A stretch of DNA of 64,000 nt from Paenibacillus sp. Soil787 (GTDB lineage: Bacteria > Bacillota > Bacilli > Paenibacillales > NBRC-103111). Location: NCBI RefSeq assembly GCF_001429545.1, contig NZ_LMSP01000023.1, positions 68,747 to 132,746 on the forward strand, read 5' to 3'. The notes below the pieces were generated by a model. That model saw only the letters and a program-made list of their open reading frames with translations, had not been told where the DNA came from and ran no database searches. Of the stretch, positions 43,697 through 51,853 are shown in pieces (the stretch's first letter is position 1; each line of letters opens with the position of its first letter). The position numbers and the translations under genes were made by a program.

Positions 43697-45001
43697 TCAA
43701 CTAACCAAAAACCCAACCCGCACATCCGAATCCTCTTTCATCCATGACATCGTCTGCCCTTTATGCAGATCCGACTTCATCAATTTCACCAGCTTATCGA
43801 TATTCACGCTTTGCTCATAATGCCACTGAAGCGCAGCCGATACATACAATTCATTTAACTGGGCAAAAGTAAACCCTTCTGTTTGCTTCGCCGTTACGCG
43901 AATCAACTCTTTGCTCAGAAGCTTCCCTATCCCCTTTTGCTCCAAATAGATCTGTCTCAGCTCTAAGTCTGGAAGCTTGATTTCATAAGCACGGTCAAAT
44001 CTTCCTGCCCTGTTCATAAGTGCCGGATCAATTTGCTCCGGATAATTCGTTGTCCCAATGAGGAAAATGCCTTCTTTGGAAGTCGCACCATCCAAAATGT
44101 TTAAAAAGTACGACCTTGCCCGCTGAGGCATAGCGTCGATATCCTCAATTACAAGAATCATTGGCGCCATGTTAGCCGCAGCTTGAAACACCTCTTGAAT
44201 AGATTCGCTACCGGTGTTCTCCGTTATTTGCCAGTAAGCAACAGGAGCTTTCACACTTCCGGCAATCGATTTAACGAGCGTTGTTTTTCCATTGCCAGGC
44301 TTCCCATAGAGCAGAATTCCTCTTTTGTAAGGAAGCTGATACTCTTTGAAAAAAGCACGATCCTCCGTAAAAAACTGATCGATAGAGCGATAAATATCTG
44401 TCTTCACTTCGTCTTTCATAATGACCTCCGCACGGTCGACCATGCGAGTAATAGGAGCCAGTTCTTTTTCCATTCCATGAGGTCCATCTGTGAAAACAGT
44501 TACTTGTCGCCGATCCAAGTCTCTTCTACGCTGCCGAGCGTGTTCCAGAAAACGCAGCAGACTCGCATCTTCCACAGCAAAAACAAAATCCTCTTCTCCG
44601 ACGCCATTCATGCGAAAGATAGGTACTCTAGCTAACGCGATTCCCCAGGACGGGTAAACAAAAACGTTATTGCGCAGTGTAGGAAACGTACGATAAGCCA
44701 ATGCTTCATTTTCCGCATCAATTCCGAATGCACGGGACTCCATATGGTCAAAGATCTTTGTGACGAACTGCACATCACTAGACCCTGTCTTAACATCCTG
44801 TTCAAGCAGCTCCCAATACTCTTCTTTCCCATCATCACTCAAATAGGGTTCGAAGTGGTGACCATATTTATCTCCCAGCACATATTGTATGCGTTCTAAT
44901 ACATAGGCATAGTCCCTATACGCAGTAAGCGAACGTTTCTCAGTTATATGCGTAACAGCCGCTGTTTCTTCATTCATTTTTACGCTTTGTAATTGTTTCA
45001 T
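43697..45001 (-). CDS. AAA+ ATPase of the RNA-repair operon
   Basis: The 434-residue protein has an N-terminal region without recognised domain (1-200). An AAA+ core follows with Walker A LYGKPGNGKTTLVKS (near 235), Walker B MILVIEDIDAMPQ, the sensor region GTTNYPEQIDPALMNRAGRF (with arginine finger) and a C-terminal lid. It is of the classic CDC48/spastin-like type. Its start overlaps the end of rtcB (ATGA), so the two are translationally coupled. A role in remodelling RNA or the repair complex is plausible from context. Confidence 0.88.
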   Translation of the reverse strand: MKQLQSVKMNEETAAVTHITEKRSLTAYRDYAYVLERIQYVLGDKYGHHFEPYLSDDGKEEYWELLEQDVKTGSSDVQFVTKIFDHMESRAFGIDAENEALAYRTFPTLRNNVFVYPSWGIALARVPIFRMNGVGEEDFVFAVEDASLLRFLEHARQRRRDLDRRQVTVFTDGPHGMEKELAPITRMVDRAEVIMKDEVKTDIYRSIDQFFTEDRAFFKEYQLPYKRGILLYGKPGNGKTTLVKSIAGSVKAPVAYWQITENTGSESIQEVFQAAANMAPMILVIEDIDAMPQRARSYFLNILDGATSKEGIFLIGTTNYPEQIDPALMNRAGRFDRAYEIKLPDLELRQIYLEQKGIGKLLSKELIRVTAKQTEGFTFAQLNELYVSAALQWHYEQSVNIDKLVKLMKSDLHKGQTMSWMKEDSDVRVGFLVS

Positions 45002-46419
45002 TTGGCACCTTTTACTGCCGCCATGGGCTTACATTTAGCTACAACTTCAGCCAATCCCGCTCCGACGACACTTTCGATAATTTGATCTACATCTTTGTAA
45101 GCTTGCGGCGATTCATCCAGAATCGACTCTAATGACCTATGATTTACGACAATTTCATCATTCGTTCCCACTCGCATGGAAGAGGCAAATTCATTCAATG
45201 TTATCAACCTTTTCGTCGCACTACGCGAGCGAATTCGTCCTGCTCCATGACAGATGGAGTGAAAATTAGCTTTGCCACCCGGAGCTCCTACCATAATGTA
45301 CGAAGCTGTCCCCATCGAACCCGGAATCAGCGCAGGATGACCTGTGTTTAGATAAGCCTGCGGATTGCCTGGATGGCCTGCCGGAAGCGACCTCGTCGCC
45401 CCTTTCCGATGGACAAAATAGGACTGCCCCTCATGCTCTTCCTCCCAAGCATAGTTATGCATAAGATCGTACAAGGTGGTCATTTCAAACTTCGACCCAA
45501 ACACATTTTTACCAGCCTCACGAATGGCATAGGCAATGAGATGGCGATTTACAACAGCATAATTGAGCGCTGAATACATCAGATTTACATAATTCAGGGC
45601 TTCCGGATGATCTAAAGGCGCAAATAACAACTTAGGATCAGCCGTTCCTAATCCGTTCATCCGCATCACTTTCAACATGTCACTGCTGCAATATTGACTC
45701 ACCGAGCCGCCCCATGCTCGCGAGCCCGAGTGAATCATTACGACCACTTGACCATCAAATAGTCCCCATGCCTCAGCCACCTCACGGTTCTTTTCCGCAA
45801 TCTCTATCGACTGAATCTCCGCAAAATGGTTACCATTCCCGAGCGTTCCAAGCTGGCGGTGTGACCGATGCCAAACATGGTCCGGAAATCGATTCAATGC
45901 ATTTTCATCCAACGTAAATTTGCTGCTTTCTACATGTGTAAGCGAAGTCGCCTTCCTTGGCGTGTAGCCATCAGGAATATATTTCTTTGGAAGCCCGTGC
46001 AGTCCTTTGGTGACGATGTGTTCCAATCGGATGTCTGAGAAATGCCCACGTGCATGGTCTTCAACTGGTAAGTACTTCTCGATCGTCTTCACCAGCTTGC
46101 GGCGCAGCTTCACATCTTTCAGTTCATCCTTGTGCAGATTCGTCGTATGCACTCGCATGCCACAGCCAATATCGCTGCCAACAATAGAAGGTGATACATA
46201 TCCGTTAAGCGTATTCCATACTGCTGTCGTGCCTATGCAAGTACCAACTCCGACATGTACGTCTGGCGTGTAGCTCATATACACTTGATTTGGAATCTGT
46301 AAATTGTTGTTGGCCATTTGAAAAACTTGATATTCTAAAGCTTTAAATAACTCAGGTCCTGCGTATACATGCACAACTCCCGACGGGAGCTGAACCTGCT
46401 GAATATAATCTTCTTTCAT
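44998..46419 (-). CDS. rtcB: RtcB-family RNA ligase 1
   Basis: RtcB joins RNA 3'-phosphate or 2',3'-cyclic phosphate to 5'-OH ends with GTP and Mn2+. The 473-residue protein keeps the metal and guanylylation residues: SDIGCGMRV (Cys), GNGNHFAEIQ (His), VVMIHSGSRAWGG (His), HRKGATRSLPAGH, and SICHGAGRIRSRS with the His that carries GMP. The ribosome binding site is weak. It lies 16 bp after the nucleotidyltransferase gene. A paralogue at 48953-50371 is similar along its whole length, and the two differ most in the middle. Confidence 0.95.
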   Translation of the reverse strand: MKEDYIQQVQLPSGVVHVYAGPELFKALEYQVFQMANNNLQIPNQVYMSYTPDVHVGVGTCIGTTAVWNTLNGYVSPSIVGSDIGCGMRVHTTNLHKDELKDVKLRRKLVKTIEKYLPVEDHARGHFSDIRLEHIVTKGLHGLPKKYIPDGYTPRKATSLTHVESSKFTLDENALNRFPDHVWHRSHRQLGTLGNGNHFAEIQSIEIAEKNREVAEAWGLFDGQVVVMIHSGSRAWGGSVSQYCSSDMLKVMRMNGLGTADPKLLFAPLDHPEALNYVNLMYSALNYAVVNRHLIAYAIREAGKNVFGSKFEMTTLYDLMHNYAWEEEHEGQSYFVHRKGATRSLPAGHPGNPQAYLNTGHPALIPGSMGTASYIMVGAPGGKANFHSICHGAGRIRSRSATKRLITLNEFASSMRVGTNDEIVVNHRSLESILDESPQAYKDVDQIIESVVGAGLAEVVAKCKPMAAVKGAK

Positions 46420-46434
46420 TCGTTTTGTTCCTCT

Positions 46435-47217
46435 CTATGAACCCCAAACCTCCCTCAGCGCATCTCGGAATAAAGCATCTAATGCTGCTTCTTGTTTTTC
46501 ACCAGAGACAGCGATATGTTTGGCAGTTTCTTCAAAATAAGCGATTTGTCGATCTAAATAATCGTTGATTACCGTAATTTTCGGCTCTAAGTCGAATTCG
46601 ACACCAGCCTTCTTACGCGTCAACAACGTATACACTTCTTGTTTTAGTTTCGATTCCGGCAGCATTTGCTCCACCAGATCCTCAAAATCCATCGGCGGCA
46701 TGCTGCCGCGCTCTTCAATCCACTGGCAAGCCAGTATTGGGCGTAACACATAAAAATACTTTTTGATTTTCACATACTCACCCTGCAAATATTCCCGAAA
46801 ATTCCCTTTGGCCATATGCAAATAGTGATACATACTGGACCGCGATGAAAAGGTTAACGGTGACAGCTGGCGGATTTTCTCGGTTACACCGTACTGCTCC
46901 AAATACTGAATCGGTGATTGCAGCCATTCGAGCAATGGCGGGTTCGATTTGCGAAATAGGTTCAGCGCCTTCTTCAAATCCCAACCATTAATGTCGAGCT
47001 GATCGCTGATCGGACGCTCAATGACATCTCGTTTCTCAAATATGGATAAGTACCAATCCACAGGTCTTACGTAGATAAACCTTACATCATAATCACTGTC
47101 TTTCGACGGAAATCCCCACGCTCTACTACCCGATTCGCAGGCATAGAGGATGCGTACGCCTTCCTCTTGTTCAATCCGTTTAAGCTCACTATCTATTTTT
47201 CTTATATCAAATGTCAT
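46435..47217 (-). CDS. RlaP-type predicted nucleotidyltransferase
   Basis: The 260-residue protein has the polymerase-beta-type nucleotidyltransferase signature CESGSRAWGFPSKDSDYDVR (GS and DxD) and the following FIYVRPVDWYL, of the COG3541/RlaP group repeatedly found with RtcB ligases. The middle region carries MYHYLHMAKGNFREYL and KKYFYVLRPILACQWIEE. Such proteins are thought to modify RNA ends or nucleotides. The ATG at 47217 has AAGGG 8 nt upstream; a GTG three codons earlier is less good. It is the first enzyme gene after the leader ORF and terminator. Confidence 0.88.
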   Translation of the reverse strand: MTFDIRKIDSELKRIEQEEGVRILYACESGSRAWGFPSKDSDYDVRFIYVRPVDWYLSIFEKRDVIERPISDQLDINGWDLKKALNLFRKSNPPLLEWLQSPIQYLEQYGVTEKIRQLSPLTFSSRSSMYHYLHMAKGNFREYLQGEYVKIKKYFYVLRPILACQWIEERGSMPPMDFEDLVEQMLPESKLKQEVYTLLTRKKAGVEFDLEPKITVINDYLDRQIAYFEETAKHIAVSGEKQEAALDALFRDALREVWGS

Positions 47218-47250
47218 GGGACTCACCCTTTCTTCTTAATTTGAGGTCGC

Positions 47251-47284
47251 AAAAAAGCCATAGACCAACATCGTCTACGGCTTT
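47251..47284 (-). terminator. Intrinsic terminator in the RNA-repair leader (possible attenuator)
   Basis: On the minus strand a 12-bp stem (AAAGCCGTAGAC with complement, one GU pair) and 7-nt loop are followed by six Ts. It lies between the leader ORF and the first operon gene, only 34 bp before the latter, leaving no room for another complete promoter after it. Confidence 0.85.
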
Positions 47285-47322
47285 ATCATGTCAAATTTAA
47301 ACTAGGCCTACTCAAAGAGTAC

Positions 47323-47412
47323 CTACGTATTCGTCATTAGTCCGGTTGAGACCGATGGTATGAAGTGCTTTTCAATTGTCAGGTTATTCATAGAAATTTG
47401 ATTGCGAATCAT
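47323..47412 (-). CDS. 29-codon leader peptide ORF
   Basis: A very short ORF on the minus strand starts MIRNQISMNNL and ends STGLMTNT. An ideal AAAGGAGG lies 8 nt upstream of the ATG, and a TTGACA-N18-TATGAT promoter is just above it. The stop codon runs into a small hairpin (AGGTACTC and GAGTAGGCCT, one bulge), and the terminator at 47251-47284 follows. The peptide is polar and not toxin-like. I read it as a leader peptide for the operon beginning at 47217, although an independent small peptide gene is possible. It matches no family I know. Confidence 0.55.
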   Translation of the reverse strand: MIRNQISMNNLTIEKHFIPSVSTGLMTNT

Positions 47413-47444
47413 ATCGTCGGCCTCCTTTCCATTCATTTACAAAC

Positions 47445-47474
47445 ATCATACGAGTCAAACCTAAGAATTGTCAA
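47445..47474 (-). promoter_or_regulatory. Promoter of the leader ORF and RNA-repair operon
   Basis: TTGACA and TATGAT are separated by 18 bp on the minus strand, about 30 bp upstream of the leader ORF. Confidence 0.7.
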
Positions 47475-47560
47475 TCCGTTCGCGGCGGAAAGATTAATTA
47501 TAATGATCGTACCTATTAATAAAATTTATCATTGTCTATTCAGCTATGTATCTGCTTAAT

Positions 47561-47589
47561 TTGTTCAGAAAGCTAAATGCTGTTATGTT
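47561..47589 (+). promoter_or_regulatory. Predicted vapBC promoter
   Basis: TTGTTC and TATGTT are separated by 17 bp on the plus strand, 36 bp before the antitoxin ATG and divergent from the RNA-repair promoter. Confidence 0.45.
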
Positions 47590-47624
47590 ATTATTAAAGA
47601 AAATCAGAAAGGTGGAACCTTTTT

Positions 47625-47849
47625 ATGGCAAAAAAACTGGATAGTCACACATTAAATCTAATTAAGGAGGCTCTCTCTAAAATGGATGTTAATTATAAAA
47701 AAGTAAATATTGACTTGGAGAGCGGAGACATTACTGAAGATCCACACAGCATGAACATACAGGATTTATTAGCATTAGGAAAAGGAATCAGCAAAGAAAG
47801 AGCTAAGGAATGGGCAAAGGACGTAGAGGAGGCAAGAAATGACTGGTAA
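47625..47849 (+). CDS. Type II antitoxin partner of a PIN toxin
   Basis: The 74-residue protein ends 11 bp inside the PIN-toxin gene, the usual overlap of antitoxin and toxin. It is charged, with an N-terminal half like MAKKLDSHTLNLIKEALSKM and a C-terminal GISKERAKEWAKDVEEARND that probably wraps the toxin. No clear DNA-binding fold could be named. AAAGGTGG lies 9 nt before the ATG. It is predicted to neutralise the toxin and repress the pair. Confidence 0.75.
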   Translation: MAKKLDSHTLNLIKEALSKMDVNYKKVNIDLESGDITEDPHSMNIQDLLALGKGISKERAKEWAKDVEEARNDW

Positions 47850-48237
47850 AAATAGAGTCATTCTTGACACCAATATCGCAATCGGACTAATTATTCAAGA
47901 TCCAGAAATAGCTCAAACGCTTAATTTATTACACAGCAATGGCATCTTATTCTGTATGTCAGTTATTTCAAAATGTGAACTTCTTAGTGGTGCTAGAAAT
48001 GATAAAGAAATCGAACAGATCATAAACTTAGGCAATGAAAACTTTGTCGAAGTTAATAATGAAATAGCTCAAATTGCTGGAGCAATTCGTCGCGAACAGA
48101 AGCAAAAACATGGAAGAGCTTTAAAGACGCCAGATGCATTAATCATAGCAACAGCTAAATATCATGGATTTGCTCTCTATACAAAAGATAAAGGCATGCA
48201 CTTTATTGAAGAGTATGGTGTGACCCTAATTAAATAA
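47839..48237 (+). CDS. vapC: PIN-domain toxin (VapC-type ribonuclease)
   Basis: VapC toxins are Mg-dependent endoribonucleases that cut tRNA or rRNA. The 132-residue protein has the four acidic PIN residues D10 (ILDTNI), E47 (CELLSG), D99 (TPDALI) and D117 (YTKDKGM). GAGGAGG lies 6 nt before the ATG, inside the antitoxin gene. The pair is surrounded by RNA-repair genes: it diverges from the RlaP-RtcB operon and converges with the RtcB2 operon. That suggests that the toxin damages RNA which the flanking enzymes can mend. Confidence 0.9.
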   Translation: MTGKNRVILDTNIAIGLIIQDPEIAQTLNLLHSNGILFCMSVISKCELLSGARNDKEIEQIINLGNENFVEVNNEIAQIAGAIRREQKQKHGRALKTPDALIIATAKYHGFALYTKDKGMHFIEEYGVTLIK

Positions 48238-48345
48238 TTATTTCCACTATGAAAGTCCCCGTTCCCACCCTCACCACTTCGTCTGAATCAGCACTTGGTT
48301 GTAACAATAAACATAACATGTACTTTTGTAACTGTAATGGGCATT

Positions 48346-48457
48346 AGTTGTTTAAGCAGGACTCGAACCTACAGGATATGGCCCCTCACATCCACCATCA
48401 GTTCCAACTTACCCAGTTGGCGGGTTATGCTCACCTTCAGACAAAAGGCTACCAACT
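48346..48457 (-). ncRNA. tRNA-like non-coding RNA candidate
   Basis: On the minus strand, right after the DIP1984 gene, lies a 112-nt stretch closed by AGTTG and CAACT. It contains a textbook T-arm, GTAGGTTCGAGTCCTGC (48356-48372), with a 5-bp stem and the canonical TTCGAGT loop. It also holds hairpins CCTT-N7-AAGG (48434-48448) and CCAACT-GGGTA-AGTTGG (48404-48420). There is no 7-bp acceptor stem, no clear anticodon arm and no CCA, so it is not a working tRNA. Its place in an rtcB operon recalls the Y RNAs and other tRNA-like RNAs linked to RNA-repair operons. Confidence 0.55.
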
Positions 48458-48472
48458 TCATAATGAAATAAC

Positions 48473-48928
48473 TTACAACAACTTTGTTTTCCAATTGGCT
48501 TCTTGAATGGTCGTGTCTAGCTCGCGAAAAGCTTTCGAGTACTGATCAACCTGCTTTTGCAAATCCATAATAGGGACAGTCGAATAAAACTTCACTTCTG
48601 ATTTGCTAAACCTGTCTTGCCTAATAGCAGCTGCATTTATAACATCTTGAATGATAGATCTCCGCATGGATAGTGTATCTCTTTGTGCCAAAGCTTCGGC
48701 AATTGTAACTCCAGTGCTCAACAAGACTTGAGAATTCGTCCGATTGATGGCTGTCACTAAGGATTCGAATTCATTTAAAGTGTCGTTCAACTCATGAAAT
48801 AGGTCAGTAGGATTCTCAGGCGGATGCTCGCCTTCTTGGACTTTAGCGCTTCGTGTTAAACGAGTTTTCAATTGTTCCACACGCTTTTGGCAATCAGCTC
48901 TATTCATTAAAGCTTCTGCAAGTTTCAT
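48473..48928 (-). CDS. DIP1984-family protein
   Basis: The 151-residue helical protein matches the DIP1984 family: it starts MKLAEALMNRADCQKRVEQL, continues with KVQEGEHPPENPTDLF and an INRTNSQ motif, and has the AEALAQRDTLSMRRSIIQDV repeat-like helices. Its function is unproven, but the family is repeatedly found with RtcB RNA ligases. GAGG is 8 nt from the ATG chosen; another ATG and a GTG precede it. It lies 24 bp after rtcB2 and directly upstream of the tRNA-like RNA. Confidence 0.87.
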   Translation of the reverse strand: MKLAEALMNRADCQKRVEQLKTRLTRSAKVQEGEHPPENPTDLFHELNDTLNEFESLVTAINRTNSQVLLSTGVTIAEALAQRDTLSMRRSIIQDVINAAAIRQDRFSKSEVKFYSTVPIMDLQKQVDQYSKAFRELDTTIQEANWKTKLL

Positions 48929-48952
48929 CATTATCACCTCATATTTATTTAC

Positions 48953-50371
48953 CTAAACGCCTTTAATCGCAACCATCGGCTTACAAGTCGCCACCACATC
49001 CGCTAGTGATGCGCCCACAACACTATCAATAATCTGATCCACATCCTTATAGGCTTGCGGACATTCATCAAGAATCGTTTGCAGGGAACGATGATTTACT
49101 AGAATCTCATCATCCGTTCCAACTTTCATCGATTGCGCGAATTGATGGGCGGTGACAAGCTCTTTCGTTGCCTTCCGTGATCTTGCTCTGCCTGCACCGT
49201 GACAAATGGAGTAGAAGTTTTTCAACCCTTCCTCTTTCCCAACCATAATGTAGGACGAGGTCCCCATAGAACCGGGGATTAATGCCGGATGACCTGTTTC
49301 TTTATAAGCAGCTGTATTCAAGAAATGACCTGGCGGCAGCGCTCTTGTCGCTCCCTTCCGATGAACGAGCATCGGCTGATTGCGGTGAAATTCCTTTAGT
49401 GCATAGTTATGCATAAGGTCATAGAGAACAGGCAGTTCTTCATTTTCGCCAAAAACTTCTCTGAAAGCTTCACGCACGCCATATGCAATCATATGTCGAT
49501 TACTTACTGCAAAGTTGAGAGCGGAATACATCAAATTTAAGTAGGTTTGCCCTTCATGACTGGCAATTGGCGCATATAAGAGATTCCGATCCGGATTTAC
49601 GACACCCCAGCTGTTCATTACTTCTCTGAAAACCTTGGTAAATTCTTGACCCAACATAGCTCCCCATGCACGTGATCCGGAGTGAATCATGACGACAACC
49701 TGCCCGTCGAACAAGCCCCATTTTGCAGCCAAATCCTTATGAGCCTCCGCCACTTCTAGATATTGAATCTCTATAAAATGGTTCCCGCCACCAAGCGTCC
49801 CAAGCTGCCCGTGGGCATACTTACGGATTTTTGCAGGTAAATTCTCAAGGTAGGCGTGGTCGAACTTGAACGTAGACTCTTCAACATGTGTAAGCCACTG
49901 TTCATTCGGAACGTATTTCTCAGGAAGTCCTTTTAATCCGTTTTGAACGACATTCATGATATCGATATCGGAATAATTCGTATTTGTACGCTCATTGGTT
50001 GGAACATATTTCTCAATCGCTTTGATTAGCGCTCTACGAACACCCTTGTCTTGAATATCACGTTTATGCAGAGATGTCGTATGAACACGCATGCCGCAGC
50101 CGATATCTACACCAACGATGGAAGGTGAAACGAACCCGTCTTTCATACTCCAAACTGCCGTTGTCCCAATACAAGTGCCAATACCAACATGGGCATCCGG
50201 TGTGTAGCTCATATGCACATTACGTGGAATCCGCAGGTTATTATCTGCCATTTCAAATACTTTGTTTTCAAAGGATTGGAACACATCAGTGTTAGCAAAA
50301 ACATGCAAATTGCCATGCTCTAGTTCCATTTCATAATGATTACTTCCGTGTGCTTTTGTTATCGTATCCAT
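48953..50371 (-). CDS. rtcB: RtcB-family RNA ligase 2
   Basis: The 472-residue paralogue of the ligase at 44998-46419 keeps all key motifs: VDIGCGMRV, GGGNHFIEIQ, VVMIHSGSRAWGA, HRKGATRALPPGH and SICHGAGRARSRK. Differences include ALENLPAKIRKYAHGQ and the region around residues 230-260. GGAGG lies 8 nt before the ATG. It diverges from two WYL regulators and is followed by DIP1984 and the tRNA-like RNA. Two ligases may have different end or substrate preferences, or be expressed under different signals. Confidence 0.95.
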   Translation of the reverse strand: MDTITKAHGSNHYEMELEHGNLHVFANTDVFQSFENKVFEMADNNLRIPRNVHMSYTPDAHVGIGTCIGTTAVWSMKDGFVSPSIVGVDIGCGMRVHTTSLHKRDIQDKGVRRALIKAIEKYVPTNERTNTNYSDIDIMNVVQNGLKGLPEKYVPNEQWLTHVEESTFKFDHAYLENLPAKIRKYAHGQLGTLGGGNHFIEIQYLEVAEAHKDLAAKWGLFDGQVVVMIHSGSRAWGAMLGQEFTKVFREVMNSWGVVNPDRNLLYAPIASHEGQTYLNLMYSALNFAVSNRHMIAYGVREAFREVFGENEELPVLYDLMHNYALKEFHRNQPMLVHRKGATRALPPGHFLNTAAYKETGHPALIPGSMGTSSYIMVGKEEGLKNFYSICHGAGRARSRKATKELVTAHQFAQSMKVGTDDEILVNHRSLQTILDECPQAYKDVDQIIDSVVGASLADVVATCKPMVAIKGV

Positions 50372-50527
50372 TTGGTTAACCTCCGTTTATCTTCTAAAGC
50401 TATCTTCGCTGATTTGCGTTCGAACGAACATGGTGAAAGTATGACGACTGGTGAAAAGTTTTCCATTTTCTACATAACGCTCCCCTGTTACAATAAGTAA
50501 AGGTCGAAGGAAGAGCGAGGGATTCAA

Positions 50528-51853
50528 GTGGCGAAAGAAAGCTTTGATAAAGAAATACAATTTCTACGTATGTTCGTTCTCACAAGCGGGGCATACAGTC
50601 GTCAGCAATTTGCAGAGAGGCTGGGTATCTCGGTCCATACCTTTGATAAAACCTTACGCCGGTTAAAAGAAATTGTAGCGACGATGTATCAGCAGGTTCC
50701 TGATGAGCAAAGGAAAGAATTCGCCGAGATGCTGCGTTATAGCTATTTCGATTCAACAGATCCTATGCTGCTGTTCTTATTTCGAGCAAAGTCATTGAAG
50801 GAATCCGAAAGCCAGCGAATATCTACTCTGCTTACTGCTTTGAATGAGCAGGAACTTACCGCTATTGAGCTGCTGGATGTATGCTGTAAAGATATCCAAA
50901 CCGACTCCTCACTTCCTGATGAGAAAACGGTTAGAAACGACTTGAAATATCTCGAAGAAGTCGGTGTCATCAAAAAAGTACCGGGACCACGTCCCTACCG
51001 ATATCGCATACATAATGATTTAATCCATGAACTTAGCCAGGATGAGCTTCTTGATCTCTATGATTTCATTGATGTGATGTCGAATACGCAGGTACCGTCG
51101 GTTCAAGGTTATTTACTGCGAGACGGGCTAAAAAAGCATATGAATCGGACTTCATCGGAACCGGCATCCATAGAGCCATTCCTTTATAAATACCATTACC
51201 ACTCACGTATTTTGGATGAAGCGCATCTATCCATCCTTCTATCAGCCATTCAAAATCGCCGCAAGATCGATTTCTTATACTTTTCGCCCAAAAATGCGCA
51301 ATCCTATTCATCGAAAAACACAAATCCATTGTTCGAACGTGAAATGGAAGGGAAGCTGCAGAAAACATTACCGCTCAAAATTGTCTACGATCACCAATAT
51401 GGACGATGGTACCTTCTTGCTTATGATTCCCGGCATGGCATCAAGAAATATCGTATGGAAGGCATGACTCAGATTGAGCATGGTGAGAGTGTCGACTCCA
51501 TCCTTTTTGATGAGAAGAAAAGTGTATTGGAAGAGAGTATAAAGCATAGTTGGGTTCTTGATACCGGACGTTCGATTACTTTGAAGGTAAGATTTTTTAA
51601 TCCAGGCGAAACGGGGCCGAATTTCATTAGAGATCGCGTCCTTCTTCAAGGGCAGTGGGGAGAGATTACGGAAGAACAGATAGACTCGTTTATTTTTGAA
51701 ATTAAAGTCAATGGAACGACGGAAATTAAACCGTGGATTAGAAGCTTCGGATCGAGCTGCGAGGTGCTTGAACCCCTCTATTTTCGGAATGAGATGATAT
51801 CGGAGTGGAAGGAGCTTGAGGCGTATTATGAACCTGTTCGAGAAAATATTTAA
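50528..51853 (+). CDS. WYL-domain transcriptional regulator 1
   Basis: A 441-residue regulator. An N-terminal helix-turn-helix (LTSGAYSRQQFAERLGISVH, then TFDKTLRRLKEI) is followed by a second winged-helix-like region (about 110-165). A WYL domain (about 225-330, with RRKIDFLYFSPKN and YGRWYLLAYDSRHGIKKYRM) and a C-terminal WCX-type region complete it. WYL domains bind nucleic-acid-like ligands, and in RNA-repair loci they may sense broken RNA. The start is a GTG preceded by GAGGG. It diverges from rtcB2 and is followed by an overlapping second WYL gene. Confidence 0.88.
   Translation: MAKESFDKEIQFLRMFVLTSGAYSRQQFAERLGISVHTFDKTLRRLKEIVATMYQQVPDEQRKEFAEMLRYSYFDSTDPMLLFLFRAKSLKESESQRISTLLTALNEQELTAIELLDVCCKDIQTDSSLPDEKTVRNDLKYLEEVGVIKKVPGPRPYRYRIHNDLIHELSQDELLDLYDFIDVMSNTQVPSVQGYLLRDGLKKHMNRTSSEPASIEPFLYKYHYHSRILDEAHLSILLSAIQNRRKIDFLYFSPKNAQSYSSKNTNPLFEREMEGKLQKTLPLKIVYDHQYGRWYLLAYDSRHGIKKYRMEGMTQIEHGESVDSILFDEKKSVLEESIKHSWVLDTGRSITLKVRFFNPGETGPNFIRDRVLLQGQWGEITEEQIDSFIFEIKVNGTTEIKPWIRSFGSSCEVLEPLYFRNEMISEWKELEAYYEPVRENI

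Noticed and set aside
48346-48457. A functional tRNA gene
   Set aside because: The T-arm is perfect, but no 7-bp acceptor stem, standard anticodon arm or CCA end can be formed; it is listed as a tRNA-like RNA instead.
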